A DNA stretch of 34,129 nt from Planctomycetota bacterium (GTDB taxonomy: Bacteria > Planctomycetota > Planctomycetia > Pirellulales > UBA1268), in NCBI GenBank assembly GCA_003669255.1, contig QWPO01000096.1, positions 1 through 34,129 on the forward strand, read 5' to 3'. The notes under the pieces are model-generated. The model saw only the letters and a list, made by a program, of their open reading frames with translations, did not search any database and was not told where the DNA came from. Shown piece after piece: positions 25,682-32,647 of this stretch. Both the position numbers and the translations under genes were made by a program. Numbering within the stretch: position 1 is the first letter of the stretch; the number at the start of each line of letters is the position of its first letter.

Positions 25682-26146
25682 TCAGCCGTGTCGTCGTTCG
25701 TCGGTGTTCTGGGTATCGCACTCGTTTTGTTTCTGGTCGTGGCAGTGACCGGCCGCGCCATCCTCGGCCGCTGACGCGGCCCGCGCCATGCCCAGCGCAA
25801 GCGCCGCCAGAAATCCGCCGAGCACCCCGATCAGGGTGACCCAGGCCGCAATGGCGAGGCCGAGGTAGTCGCGGAGCCAGACCAGTTCGGGTGGTTCGGC
25901 GCTCTTCGGCACCTTTCGTTGCACCGGACCGTCCCGATCCGATTGCTGTCGCATGTCGGCGCGGAAGGCATCCCATTCCGCCTGGGCTTCGGGGCTGGCG
26001 ACCTCCGCCAGCCGGCGTTCGCGCCAGGCAACGAGCGTGAGCGGAGGCGCGGCCACCGCGGCGAGCCAGCAGGCGATCACCAGCGCCGCGAACGTCCTCG
26101 TCCACGCTGCGTTTCGTCGTCGTCGAGGAGTGTTGCCTGCCGCCAT
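25682..26146 (-). CDS. Small two-TM membrane protein of unknown function
   Basis: A 154-residue protein that I do not recognise. Helix one is near residues 16-36 (FAALVIACWLAAVAAPPLTL). It is followed by a soluble charged segment of about 55 residues (EAQAEWDAFRADMRQQSDRD), then helix two, AIAAWVTLIGVLGGFLAALA, and a polar tail with Cys and His. The start at 26146 was preferred over 26188 because it gives a compact basic N-terminus (RRRRN) and has AGGGA upstream. Its last 30 codons lie antisense to a possible small plus-strand gene, and the odd composition of the tail may reflect that overlap. It diverges from the secreted protein gene at 26323. Confidence 0.6.
   Translation of the reverse strand: MAAGNTPRRRRNAAWTRTFAALVIACWLAAVAAPPLTLVAWRERRLAEVASPEAQAEWDAFRADMRQQSDRDGPVQRKVPKSAEPPELVWLRDYLGLAIAAWVTLIGVLGGFLAALALGMARAASAAEDGAAGHCHDQKQNECDTQNTDERRHG
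25688..25774 (+). CDS. Possible 28-residue single-TM peptide
   Basis: GTG at 25688 follows GGGAG with a 6-base spacer and opens a frame for a 28-residue peptide that is almost entirely one hydrophobic helix (FVGVLGIALVLFLVVAVTGR) with a basic end. It overlaps the 3' end of the minus-strand membrane protein gene. The good ribosome site and the amino-acid pattern are the only support, and a chance antisense reading of that gene's tail is quite possible. Confidence 0.25.
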   Translation: MSSFVGVLGIALVLFLVVAVTGRAILGR

Positions 26147-26322
26147 GCCGAGTCCCTGCCAGGTGTCGCCAGAGTCCGCCGTCGCCACACAGTGCCCTGT
26201 TTTCCCAGGGTGTTCCAGTCTGGCATCACCCGGGCCGGCCTGCTACCGTCCCGGCCCGATTGAGGTTCGCCACCGGCGGCGGACCGGCCCCGCCACGACG
26301 GTGATGACGAGGAGTTCCAGCA

Positions 26323-27498
26323 GTGCGCCGTTGCCTCTTCGACCCTGTGATCCGGAGCGTGTTCATCGCGGCCGCGGTGCTGGCCTTATCTGCGCCACGG
26401 CCGACGTTCGCCCAAAGCGGCTGGCTGCCGACCACCTGGTTCACCGGTGGCGATGTCGACCCGAAGGCGATGTTTCCGTTGGCTGAGAAGGACGGCCCCT
26501 GGCTCGTGCTGGCCATGACCTTTCGCGGCGAGGGAGCCCGGGAGGACGCGAGGAAGCTCGTTCAGGAGCTTCGCGGCAGCCATCGGCTCACGGCGTTTAC
26601 CCACGAGAAGGCGTTCGACTACACGGGCGAGCAGCGAGGCATGGGGCTCAACCCCGACGGCACACCGAAGCGCATGCGTTATGCCAACGAGGGGCATGTG
26701 GTGGAGGTGGCCGTGCTGGTCGGCGACTTCGCGTCGGCGGAGGATCCGCGGGCACAGAAGATGCTGCAGAAGGTCAAGCAGCTCCGGCCGCAGTCGCTCG
26801 AAGGCACGAAGGCGAATCGGCTTGAAAACGACTTCATCCAGGCCAATCGCGATCATGTGGGTGGTGCCGGAGCAGCGAAGCCGCCGCTCCACACCGCACT
26901 TCTCATTCCCAATCCGCTCCTTCCGGCCGACTACTTCTCGCGTCAGCAGATCGACGAGTTCGTGATGGAGATGAATGCGGACGTGACTCACAGCCTCCTC
27001 GACTGCCCGGGACGCTACACCGTTCGCGTCGCCACCTTCACAGGTGCCGGCACGTTCAATACCGGCTCCGGCCAGACCGAGCCTGAGCCCGAGGACGACA
27101 GCCTCGTGGACGTCAACCGGTTCGTCGATTTTCTCAAGGGCAACGGCTGGAAGGATCCCCAACTCCGGGGCGTCGAGGAGGAGAGTCGACTCGTGGACGC
27201 TGCCGACAAGGCTCATCGCCTCACCGAGGCGCTCCGTCGCAACGGCTGGCCGGCGTGGGAGTTTCACGACCGCGATTCGAGCATCGTCTGCGTGGGGAAC
27301 ATCGATCAGCTCAGCGTTCCTGGGCCGGGGGGCCGGAAGGCGCCCCATCCCGAGGTGGCGAGGATCGTGGCGTCGCTCGGTCCTGACCCCGCCGCACTCG
27401 CCCGGGGGCAGATCATGCCCAGGGCGTTTGACGGCATCATGCTCGACGTCCAGCCGCGGCCGATCGACGTGCCCCGACAGCCGGCCGGTCGGCGGTGA
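26323..27498 (+). CDS. Secreted hypothetical protein with possible SPOR-like modules
   Basis: A 391-residue protein with signal peptide (VFIAAAVLALSAPRPTFA, cleavage near FA|QS). Two segments have the rhythm of SPOR-type peptidoglycan-binding repeats, a strand-helix-strand-strand-helix unit. The first is PWLVLAMTFRGEGAREDARK with later VVEVAVLVGDF and AEDPRAQKMLQKV. The second is YTVRVATFTGAGTFN, then ADKAHRLTEALRRNGWPAWE and SIVCVGNID. This is a fold guess; I do not recognise a named family. Between them is a conserved-looking linker with HTALLIPNPLLPADYFSRQQ. The GTG start has GAGGAG 8-9 bases upstream. The stop is 4 bases before the rdgB start, so both are probably co-transcribed. Confidence 0.8.
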   Translation: MRRCLFDPVIRSVFIAAAVLALSAPRPTFAQSGWLPTTWFTGGDVDPKAMFPLAEKDGPWLVLAMTFRGEGAREDARKLVQELRGSHRLTAFTHEKAFDYTGEQRGMGLNPDGTPKRMRYANEGHVVEVAVLVGDFASAEDPRAQKMLQKVKQLRPQSLEGTKANRLENDFIQANRDHVGGAGAAKPPLHTALLIPNPLLPADYFSRQQIDEFVMEMNADVTHSLLDCPGRYTVRVATFTGAGTFNTGSGQTEPEPEDDSLVDVNRFVDFLKGNGWKDPQLRGVEEESRLVDAADKAHRLTEALRRNGWPAWEFHDRDSSIVCVGNIDQLSVPGPGGRKAPHPEVARIVASLGPDPAALARGQIMPRAFDGIMLDVQPRPIDVPRQPAGRR

Positions 27499-27502
27499 AC
27501 CC

Positions 27503-28123
27503 ATGCTCGTGCTCGGCACCACCAATCACGGCAAACTCCGCGAACTCCTGGAGTTGCTCGAGCCTCATGGCATTGGCTGCACGTGCCTTGCCGGCTTCGC
27601 AGCCGCGGTCGATGTCGACGAGACCGGGGCGACGTTTGCGGAAAATGCCGAACTGAAGGCGATCTCCCAGGCGGTGGCCCTCGGTCGCTGGGTGCTGGCT
27701 GAGGACAGCGGCCTCGTGGTGCCCGCGCTGGGCGGGGCCCCCGGCGTGCTCTCGGCTCGGTTCTCAGGACCGGCAGAAGCCGCTGATCGTGAAACCGTCG
27801 ACCGGCGGAATAGCGCGCTGTTACTGGAGCGGCTCGCGGGTCACAGTGGTCGCGAGCGGTCGGCCCACTACGCCTGTCATGCGGCGCTCGCCGATCCCGG
27901 TGGACGCGTCGTTGCGGTCGCTGTGGGAACATGCCACGGACGGATTGCGGAGTCCCCGGCGGGCTCCGGAGGCTTCGGCTACGACCCGCTGTTCATCGTG
28001 TCGGAGTATCACCGCACGTTTGGCGAACTGCCTCCGGCGGTCAAGAGCGTGATCAGCCACCGGGCACGTGCGATGCGGGCGATGCTTCCGCTGATCGTAC
28101 AGGCGCTTGGCGGCGGTGACTGA
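27503..28123 (+). CDS. rdgB: XTP/dITP pyrophosphatase (RdgB/HAM1)
   Basis: A 206-residue house-cleaning enzyme that hydrolyses dITP, XTP and related non-canonical nucleotides to monophosphates. Family motifs are complete: LGTTNHGKLREL at the N-terminus, TFAENAELKA, VLAEDSGLVVPALGGAPGV, SARFSG, GSGGFGYDPLFIV, and the terminal SHRARAM. Length is normal. The ATG at 27503 gives exactly the family N-terminus; it lies four bases after the previous stop, with GGCGG the only purine-rich site nearby, so translation may depend on coupling. It ends 5 bases from the convergent glycosyltransferase gene, and a CTGAG-GGC-CTCAG palindrome spans both stop codons at 28120-28132. Confidence 0.95.
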   Translation: MLVLGTTNHGKLRELLELLEPHGIGCTCLAGFAAAVDVDETGATFAENAELKAISQAVALGRWVLAEDSGLVVPALGGAPGVLSARFSGPAEAADRETVDRRNSALLLERLAGHSGRERSAHYACHAALADPGGRVVAVAVGTCHGRIAESPAGSGGFGYDPLFIVSEYHRTFGELPPAVKSVISHRARAMRAMLPLIVQALGGGD

Positions 28124-28128
28124 GGGCC

Positions 28129-29217
28129 TCAGGCCGGCCATGGGTTTTCCAGGCGGTGGCGGATCACCCGAAGCACGTCGTCGGTGCCGTCCATCCGTCC
28201 GGCGACGGCCGCCAGCGGCGCGGCGAACCGGTCGAGGCCATCGACGAAGGCTCGCACGACACCGGGCGTCACTTCCTCGAGCAGGCAGAAGTCGCCGCAG
28301 CCCATCGACCGGAGAAAGTGGCTGTTCATCATCTGTTCGGAGTGCGCCCGCTCGGGCAGGACGAGCAGCGGCTTGCCGAGATGAAGGGCCTCGCCGATGA
28401 GTTGGTTGCCGGCGGCCGACACGAGCCCGCGACAGGCCGTGAGATCGGCGACAAAGGCACGCTCGTCGATCGCGTGGAACGACACCTGCCCCACTGCGTC
28501 GCGCTGGCCCAGGCCGTAGACCCGCACCGGCATGCCACAGTCGGCCAACGCCTCGATCGCCGAGAAGGGCGTGTGACGCCGGAGGTAACTGAGAATGAAG
28601 CCATCGTCGCGGGGCGTGGCATCGAGGATCTCGCGGCGGAGGAGCGGCCCGACCTGCACCACATGCTCCCAGCCACGGCGGAGCGGCGGCCTGAAGAACG
28701 CCGACACCACCGTGTCGGAAGCCTCCATCACATACATCCAGACTGCATGGCTCATGAACCATGCGTTCCACTGCAGCGATCGGGGGAGCGAATCGAGGTC
28801 GTAGGTGAGGAGGAAGTGCTGGTGATCGACACTCACGAGCGGAATACCCATGCGGCCCGCCGCCCGGGGCAGCGCCGGCTCAAAGTCGGCGATGGCAAGG
28901 TCGGCACCGAAGGTCTCGAGTTCGCGAAGCATCTGGTCCACAAGCGGGCCCAGCAGTCGCGCCTGGTAGTCGAGGCCGGCGGCGATCGACTTCATGACGT
29001 CGAGGCGTCCGCCGCTGTACTCAAAGACGACCCCTGGAACCTCCTCGATCCTCACTCGCGGGTGGCCCGTGGCGAACTGCTGACGGAGGAAGGTGAGGGC
29101 GTCGGCGGAGGTCCAGACGAGCACATCGTGGTCAGCCTCCAGGCGACCAACGAGCGTGCTCACCCGGGTCGCGTGGCCGCGGCCCTCACCGCACAGACTG
29201 ATGGCAATCCGGGACAC
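28129..29217 (-). CDS. GT-B glycosyltransferase, MurG-like
   Basis: A 362-residue protein of the GT-B fold. The N-terminus has ISLCGEGRGHATRVSTLVGR, the Gly-rich loop of MurG-type and related transferases. The C-terminal donor-site region is LVSAAGNQLIGEALHLGKPL followed by LVLPERAHSEQMMNSHFL, with the Gln pair typical of UDP-sugar users. IADFEPALPRAAGRMGIPLV and SVDHQHF sit between. No signal peptide or membrane helix is seen, so it is cytosolic or peripheral. The acceptor is unknown. The GTG at 29217 was chosen because homologue-like sequence starts there; the frame stays open to 29349, but the extra 44 residues look non-native. It converges with rdgB and diverges from the PPIase gene. Confidence 0.85.
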   Translation of the reverse strand: MSRIAISLCGEGRGHATRVSTLVGRLEADHDVLVWTSADALTFLRQQFATGHPRVRIEEVPGVVFEYSGGRLDVMKSIAAGLDYQARLLGPLVDQMLRELETFGADLAIADFEPALPRAAGRMGIPLVSVDHQHFLLTYDLDSLPRSLQWNAWFMSHAVWMYVMEASDTVVSAFFRPPLRRGWEHVVQVGPLLRREILDATPRDDGFILSYLRRHTPFSAIEALADCGMPVRVYGLGQRDAVGQVSFHAIDERAFVADLTACRGLVSAAGNQLIGEALHLGKPLLVLPERAHSEQMMNSHFLRSMGCGDFCLLEEVTPGVVRAFVDGLDRFAAPLAAVAGRMDGTDDVLRVIRHRLENPWPA

Positions 29218-29375
29218 GGTAGGACGGCCGAGGACGGCGGGGCACGCCGATATGGCGGCCCTCACCGCGTGGGATTGTCGCCGGAGGAGCGTGGTTTCGC
29301 CAGCGGCCCCGGGGCGGTGCTTCTGGACCGTCCATCGGTCGCGTACCATGCGGGGGAAGTGCGGCAGGAGATGGC

Positions 29376-30413
29376 ATGATCAGACTTCACACAGCGACCG
29401 GTCGGTGGCGTCGGCCTTGTGCAGCGGCGTCGCTCGTGATGCTGGCTGCAGCGGTTTTGGGGACGGCCTCCAGGGCGGATGACACACCCGCCGAGAAGAG
29501 CCCGCCCGTCGCGTTCGTGGGCGACACACCGATTGATGGGGCGGCGATCGAACGCGTGATCCGGAGGCTGCATCCGGTGTCGAAGCCGTCCGGTGAGCAG
29601 CGCAAGCAGATCGAGGTGATGGTGCTCGAGCAACTCGTCGACGAGGCATTGCTCCGCGCCGAACTCGCGACTCAGCTTGTCGAGGTTGCCGATGGCGAGA
29701 TTCAGGCTGGGTTCGAGCGTCTCCGCGGGCAGTTGGCATCGCGGGGCGTCCCGCTGGAGGCGTTTATGGCCGAGTCGGGCCGCGACGAGCAGGGGATCCG
29801 CGATCAGATCAGGCTCGAGCTTGCCCTCGATAAGTACATCAGGCCGCGGATGACCGCCGACAAGGTGAGCAGCTTCTTCGAGCAGAACCGGCGCGAGTTC
29901 GACGGCACGCGGCTGCGGGTCAGTCACATCGTGCTGCGGCCGGACATCGTTGACACCGAGGGCGTCGATCGTCAGGTGCGCCAGGCGGAGGCAATTCGCC
30001 GCGATGTCCTCCAAGGGAAGATCGTGTTCGACGAGGCGGCGCGACGGTTCTCAGCCGGTCCCAGCCGCCACAAGGGGGGCGACATTGGCTGGATCACTCG
30101 ATCCGGCCCAATGGTCGAGGCTTTCACCAAGCCGGTGTTCGCGCTTGCCAAAGGAAACATGTCGAAGCCGATCATGACGCCATTTGGTGTCCACCTGGTG
30201 AAGGTGATCGACGTGGAGCCCGGCCGCATCGGACTCGATGCCGTCCGGCCAGCTCTCGAGAAAATGATGGCCGCGCAACTCGTCCGCGATCTGTTGGCCA
30301 CGGCCCGAGCCTCAACCCCGGTGACCTACTCACCAGGCGTCTCGCACTTCGACCCGGCTACGCCGGCCGACGGTCCCGATCCCAGGCGGATCGTCGTCGA
30401 GGGCGGCCAGTAG
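29376..30413 (+). CDS. Exported parvulin-type peptidyl-prolyl isomerase (SurA/PrsA-like)
   Basis: A 345-residue chaperone or isomerase. Residues 1-34 are a signal peptide (SLVMLAAAVLGTASRA). A helical N-terminal chaperone domain follows, with EQLVDEALLRAEL and later IRDQIRLELALDKYI. The rotamase domain runs from LRVSHIVLRPD through FDEAARRFSAGPSRHKGGDI to FGVHLVKVIDVEP, and the conserved HI, GGDIGW and FGxHhhKV positions are present. It would assist folding of exported proteins in the periplasm. The ATG has AGGAG 8 bases upstream. The last 40 residues are an unstructured Pro-rich tail. The 145-base gap after it has only weak hairpins, such as CCGC/GCGG near 30478-30490. Confidence 0.92.
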   Translation: MIRLHTATGRWRRPCAAASLVMLAAAVLGTASRADDTPAEKSPPVAFVGDTPIDGAAIERVIRRLHPVSKPSGEQRKQIEVMVLEQLVDEALLRAELATQLVEVADGEIQAGFERLRGQLASRGVPLEAFMAESGRDEQGIRDQIRLELALDKYIRPRMTADKVSSFFEQNRREFDGTRLRVSHIVLRPDIVDTEGVDRQVRQAEAIRRDVLQGKIVFDEAARRFSAGPSRHKGGDIGWITRSGPMVEAFTKPVFALAKGNMSKPIMTPFGVHLVKVIDVEPGRIGLDAVRPALEKMMAAQLVRDLLATARASTPVTYSPGVSHFDPATPADGPDPRRIVVEGGQ

Positions 30414-30558
30414 CGATGCGGGGGCTTGGAGACGGTGAAAACCATTCTCTCCGTCGTGCCTCCCTTGCGTAGTCTCCGCTTTCGGCGGGGTTTCCCGGTT
30501 GCCGCCTCGACGCTTGGCCGCTAGCCTCCCCGCCCCGCGTTGAGGCCTCGCATCCTGC

Positions 30559-31104
30559 ATGAAGTTCCGATCCGCACTCCTGGTGGCGTTCATGGTTGCC
30601 GTTCCCGCGGCGGCCATGTTTTCGCACCGCATTCCCGCCGAAGTCCGTCGCTCGATCCGCGACCAAATGGCTCGGCTTACTGCGGCATTGTCGCCGGCGA
30701 AGCCTGCCGAGGCTGGCGGTCGAACGGCGGGCAGGACGGAACCACCGATCGTGGAAGGGCCCGTGGTCGCCGCGGCCGCCGGCACGGCGCCCGGCCCCGC
30801 CGCGCCGCCAGTCGCTGCCGCGGAGACGGATCCCAGCGACGTCTTGGGGCGGCTCGCTCGGCTTGGGGCCATCGGTTTCGAGTGCCGCCCGATTGCCGGC
30901 GGCAGCGGGGAGCACGTCGCGAGTTGTAGTGTGCCGCTCGATGGCTCAGGGCAACTGCTGCGGGTGTTCCACGTCACCGGGAGCGACGCCCGCTCCGCGG
31001 CGATCGCCTTGCTGGACGACGTTGCGGCCTGGAGGGATCGCGCTGGCCTGCACCGGGCGGCGGCCGAGCCGGCTCGTGCCGGCGAACAGCCGCTGCGGTT
31101 CTGA
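30559..31104 (+). CDS. Small exported or membrane-anchored hypothetical protein
   Basis: A 181-residue protein that I do not recognise. Residues 4-20 are hydrophobic (RSALLVAFMVAVPAAAM), giving a signal peptide or anchor. An Ala/Pro/Gly-rich linker of about 60 residues follows. The C-terminal domain of about 80 residues reads as a small alpha/beta unit: VLGRLARLGAIGFECRPIAG, HVASCSVPLDGSGQLLRVFH and ARSAAIALLDDVAAW, with two cysteines that could pair. The ATG lacks a strong ribosome site. It sits between the PPIase and scpB genes on the same strand, 16 bases before scpB, so the three may share a transcript. Confidence 0.7.
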   Translation: MKFRSALLVAFMVAVPAAAMFSHRIPAEVRRSIRDQMARLTAALSPAKPAEAGGRTAGRTEPPIVEGPVVAAAAGTAPGPAAPPVAAAETDPSDVLGRLARLGAIGFECRPIAGGSGEHVASCSVPLDGSGQLLRVFHVTGSDARSAAIALLDDVAAWRDRAGLHRAAAEPARAGEQPLRF

Positions 31105-31120
31105 TACCGATCGTTATTCC

Positions 31121-31855
31121 ATGAACCCGTTCTCGACGCATGGCCGACGCGGCAGAACGCAGACGCTCGCCACGTGCCTTGCGGCTCCGGGGGCGGGAGC
31201 GTTGGCGAAGGACCTGCCTGCGGGCCGCCGGTGGTGGCTGCTCGGCGACCGGACGAGCAAGGCGGTCGATGAGCACCAGTCGCTCGGGCAGCACGTGCGG
31301 GCTGACGAACTGGCCCGGCTCGAAGCAGCCATGTTCCTGGCCCGCGAGCCCTTGACGACCCGCCGACTCGCGAAACTTGCACGGCTGCCAGATGGCACGC
31401 GGGCGCGGGTGCTTCTCCGGGAACTGCGTCGGCTGCACGACGCCTCCGGCGCGGCGTTTCGCGTTGAGCACATTGCCGGTGGATACCAGCTGCTCACCCG
31501 CGGTCCATTCGGCCCCTGGGTGCGCCGGCTCCTCGACCAGCCCTCCGCCAGTCGCTTGTCCGGAGCGGCCCTCGAAACGCTCGCGATCGTGGCCTACCGA
31601 CAGCCGGTCACCCGGGCCGAGATCGAGGCGATCCGTGGGGTTGGGAGCGAGGAGATGCTCCGGCATCTCCTGGAACGCGATTTCGTCGCGGTTGGGGGGC
31701 GTGCCGAGGAACTCGGCCGGCCCAACGTTTACGTCACCACGCGGCGGTTTCTGGGGGCTTTTGGGCTCGCCAGGATCGAGGATCTGCCCGCCGTGGAGGC
31801 GGCTCCCAGCAGTGCCGAGGGCCAGGGCGGCGCGACGGGGGCTGGCGGCGGCTGA
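31121..31855 (+). CDS. scpB: Segregation and condensation protein B
   Basis: A 244-residue ScpB, the winged-helix subunit that dimerises and binds ScpA in the SMC-ScpAB condensin complex for chromosome organisation. Signatures are RLEAAMFLAREPLTTRRLAK near residue 65, FRVEHIAGGYQLLTR, and the strongly conserved LSGAALETLAIVAYRQPVTR followed by AEIEAIRGV and LLERDFVAVGGRAEELGRPN. The first 60 residues are a basic extension not usual for the family, so the true start might lie further in, for instance close to the ATG of AAMFLARE. The last 20 residues are Ala/Gly-rich. scpA is not next to it in the window. Confidence 0.9.
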   Translation: MNPFSTHGRRGRTQTLATCLAAPGAGALAKDLPAGRRWWLLGDRTSKAVDEHQSLGQHVRADELARLEAAMFLAREPLTTRRLAKLARLPDGTRARVLLRELRRLHDASGAAFRVEHIAGGYQLLTRGPFGPWVRRLLDQPSASRLSGAALETLAIVAYRQPVTRAEIEAIRGVGSEEMLRHLLERDFVAVGGRAEELGRPNVYVTTRRFLGAFGLARIEDLPAVEAAPSSAEGQGGATGAGGG

Positions 31856-31899
31856 ATCCCCGGGCTCGTGACTTGCACGCCCCGCGGGCGGTGGACACA

Positions 31900-31949
31900 C
31901 TGTCTGCCTCGCCGGACCCCCCGCAGCCTTTCAAAGACAGGTGTTTTTT
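31900..31949 (+). terminator. Possible terminator after scpB
   Basis: CTGTCT at 31900-31905 is complementary to AGACAG at 31935-31940, which is followed by gtgTTTTTT at 31941-31949. The T-run is clear, but the loop of 29 bases is long, so the structure is less certain than the T-run suggests. It separates scpB from the acidic protein gene. Confidence 0.35.
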
Positions 31950-32036
31950 CGCCTGCCGATTGGACGATGCAGGAGCGATCAGGTAGAGAAATGTCCTGTG
32001 GTGTCGTTGTCGATCAGATTTCAGGAGGTTTTCGCC

Positions 32037-32504
32037 GTGACGATCGCTGCAAGTAGCCGTGAGCATCGAGACGCTCGTGATGCCGACGTCTTCTCGTGGA
32101 ACGAACTCCCCGAGTTGCTCGCCGCGGAGGACCTGTTCGACGCCTGCGGGACGGCGTGCGAACGCGGTACTGCACTGTGCGTTAATGAGTTGAAGTTCGG
32201 CGACGACAGCGTTGTCGTAGTCAGCGACGAGGATGACGATTACGACGACGACGAAGATGATGAGGACGATGAGGACGAAGACGACGACCTCGAGGACGAT
32301 GAGGACGACGAGGAAGAAGACGAAGACGAAGAGGAGTGGGAGGAGGTCGAGGACGAAGACGAAGAGGACGACGAAGAAGAGGAAGAGGACGAGGAAGAGG
32401 ACGAGGATGAAGAGGAAGAGGATGACGAGGACTGGGAAGACGACGACGAGGATTGGGAAGATGAGGACGACGATGAGGAAGATGACGACGACGATGATGA
32501 TTGA
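32037..32504 (+). CDS. Hyperacidic protein with 92-residue Asp/Glu tail
   Basis: A 155-residue protein without a recognised family. Residues 1-63 form a normal-looking domain with SWNELPELLAAEDLFDACGT and three cysteines, C37, C41 and C48, ending in a strand ELKFGDDSVVVVS. Residues 64-155 are 86 Asp or Glu out of 92; the only others are one Tyr, one Leu, one Val and three Trp, at irregular spacing. The GTG start is marked by a near-perfect AGGAGG 8 bases upstream, which argues that it is translated. No signal peptide is seen. The tail DNA is a purine-rich GAN-type triplet tract of about 276 bases, prone to slippage. Possible roles are cation binding, DNA mimicry or a histone-chaperone-like action on basic proteins; none is shown. 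A likely terminator follows. Confidence 0.82.
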   Translation: MTIAASSREHRDARDADVFSWNELPELLAAEDLFDACGTACERGTALCVNELKFGDDSVVVVSDEDDDYDDDEDDEDDEDEDDDLEDDEDDEEEDEDEEEWEEVEDEDEEDDEEEEEDEEEDEDEEEEDDEDWEDDDEDWEDEDDDEEDDDDDDD

Positions 32505-32569
32505 TCGTCGTCACCTGTGACTGCCTGTGGTGGTTCCAGGAAGCTCGCAGGCACGATCCTGATGCGATC

Positions 32570-32589
32570 CGGGCCCAGACTTGGGTCCG
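32570..32589 (+). terminator. Terminator-like hairpin after the acidic protein gene
   Basis: CGGGCCCA at 32570-32577 pairs with TGGGTCCG at 32582-32589 (8 pairs, one G-U) around a GACT loop, followed shortly by TTTT at 32594-32597. It lies 65 bases after the stop and before the convergent M28 peptidase gene end at 32648. Confidence 0.5.
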
Positions 32590-32647
32590 ATGCTTTTCCG
32601 CTCAGCGGGGCCACCGGTCCCGCTCGCTGGCGCCCACTCGCTCGTGA

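Noticed and set aside
28156..29379. 407-codon plus-strand frame opposite the glycosyltransferase gene
   Set aside because: Shadow of the GT-B gene; no start signal and no motif.
32240..32614. Minus-strand frame encoding a poly-Ser protein
   Set aside because: It is the antisense of the Asp/Glu triplet tract. The plus-strand gene has a strong ribosome site and a normal N-terminal domain; the poly-Ser frame has neither.
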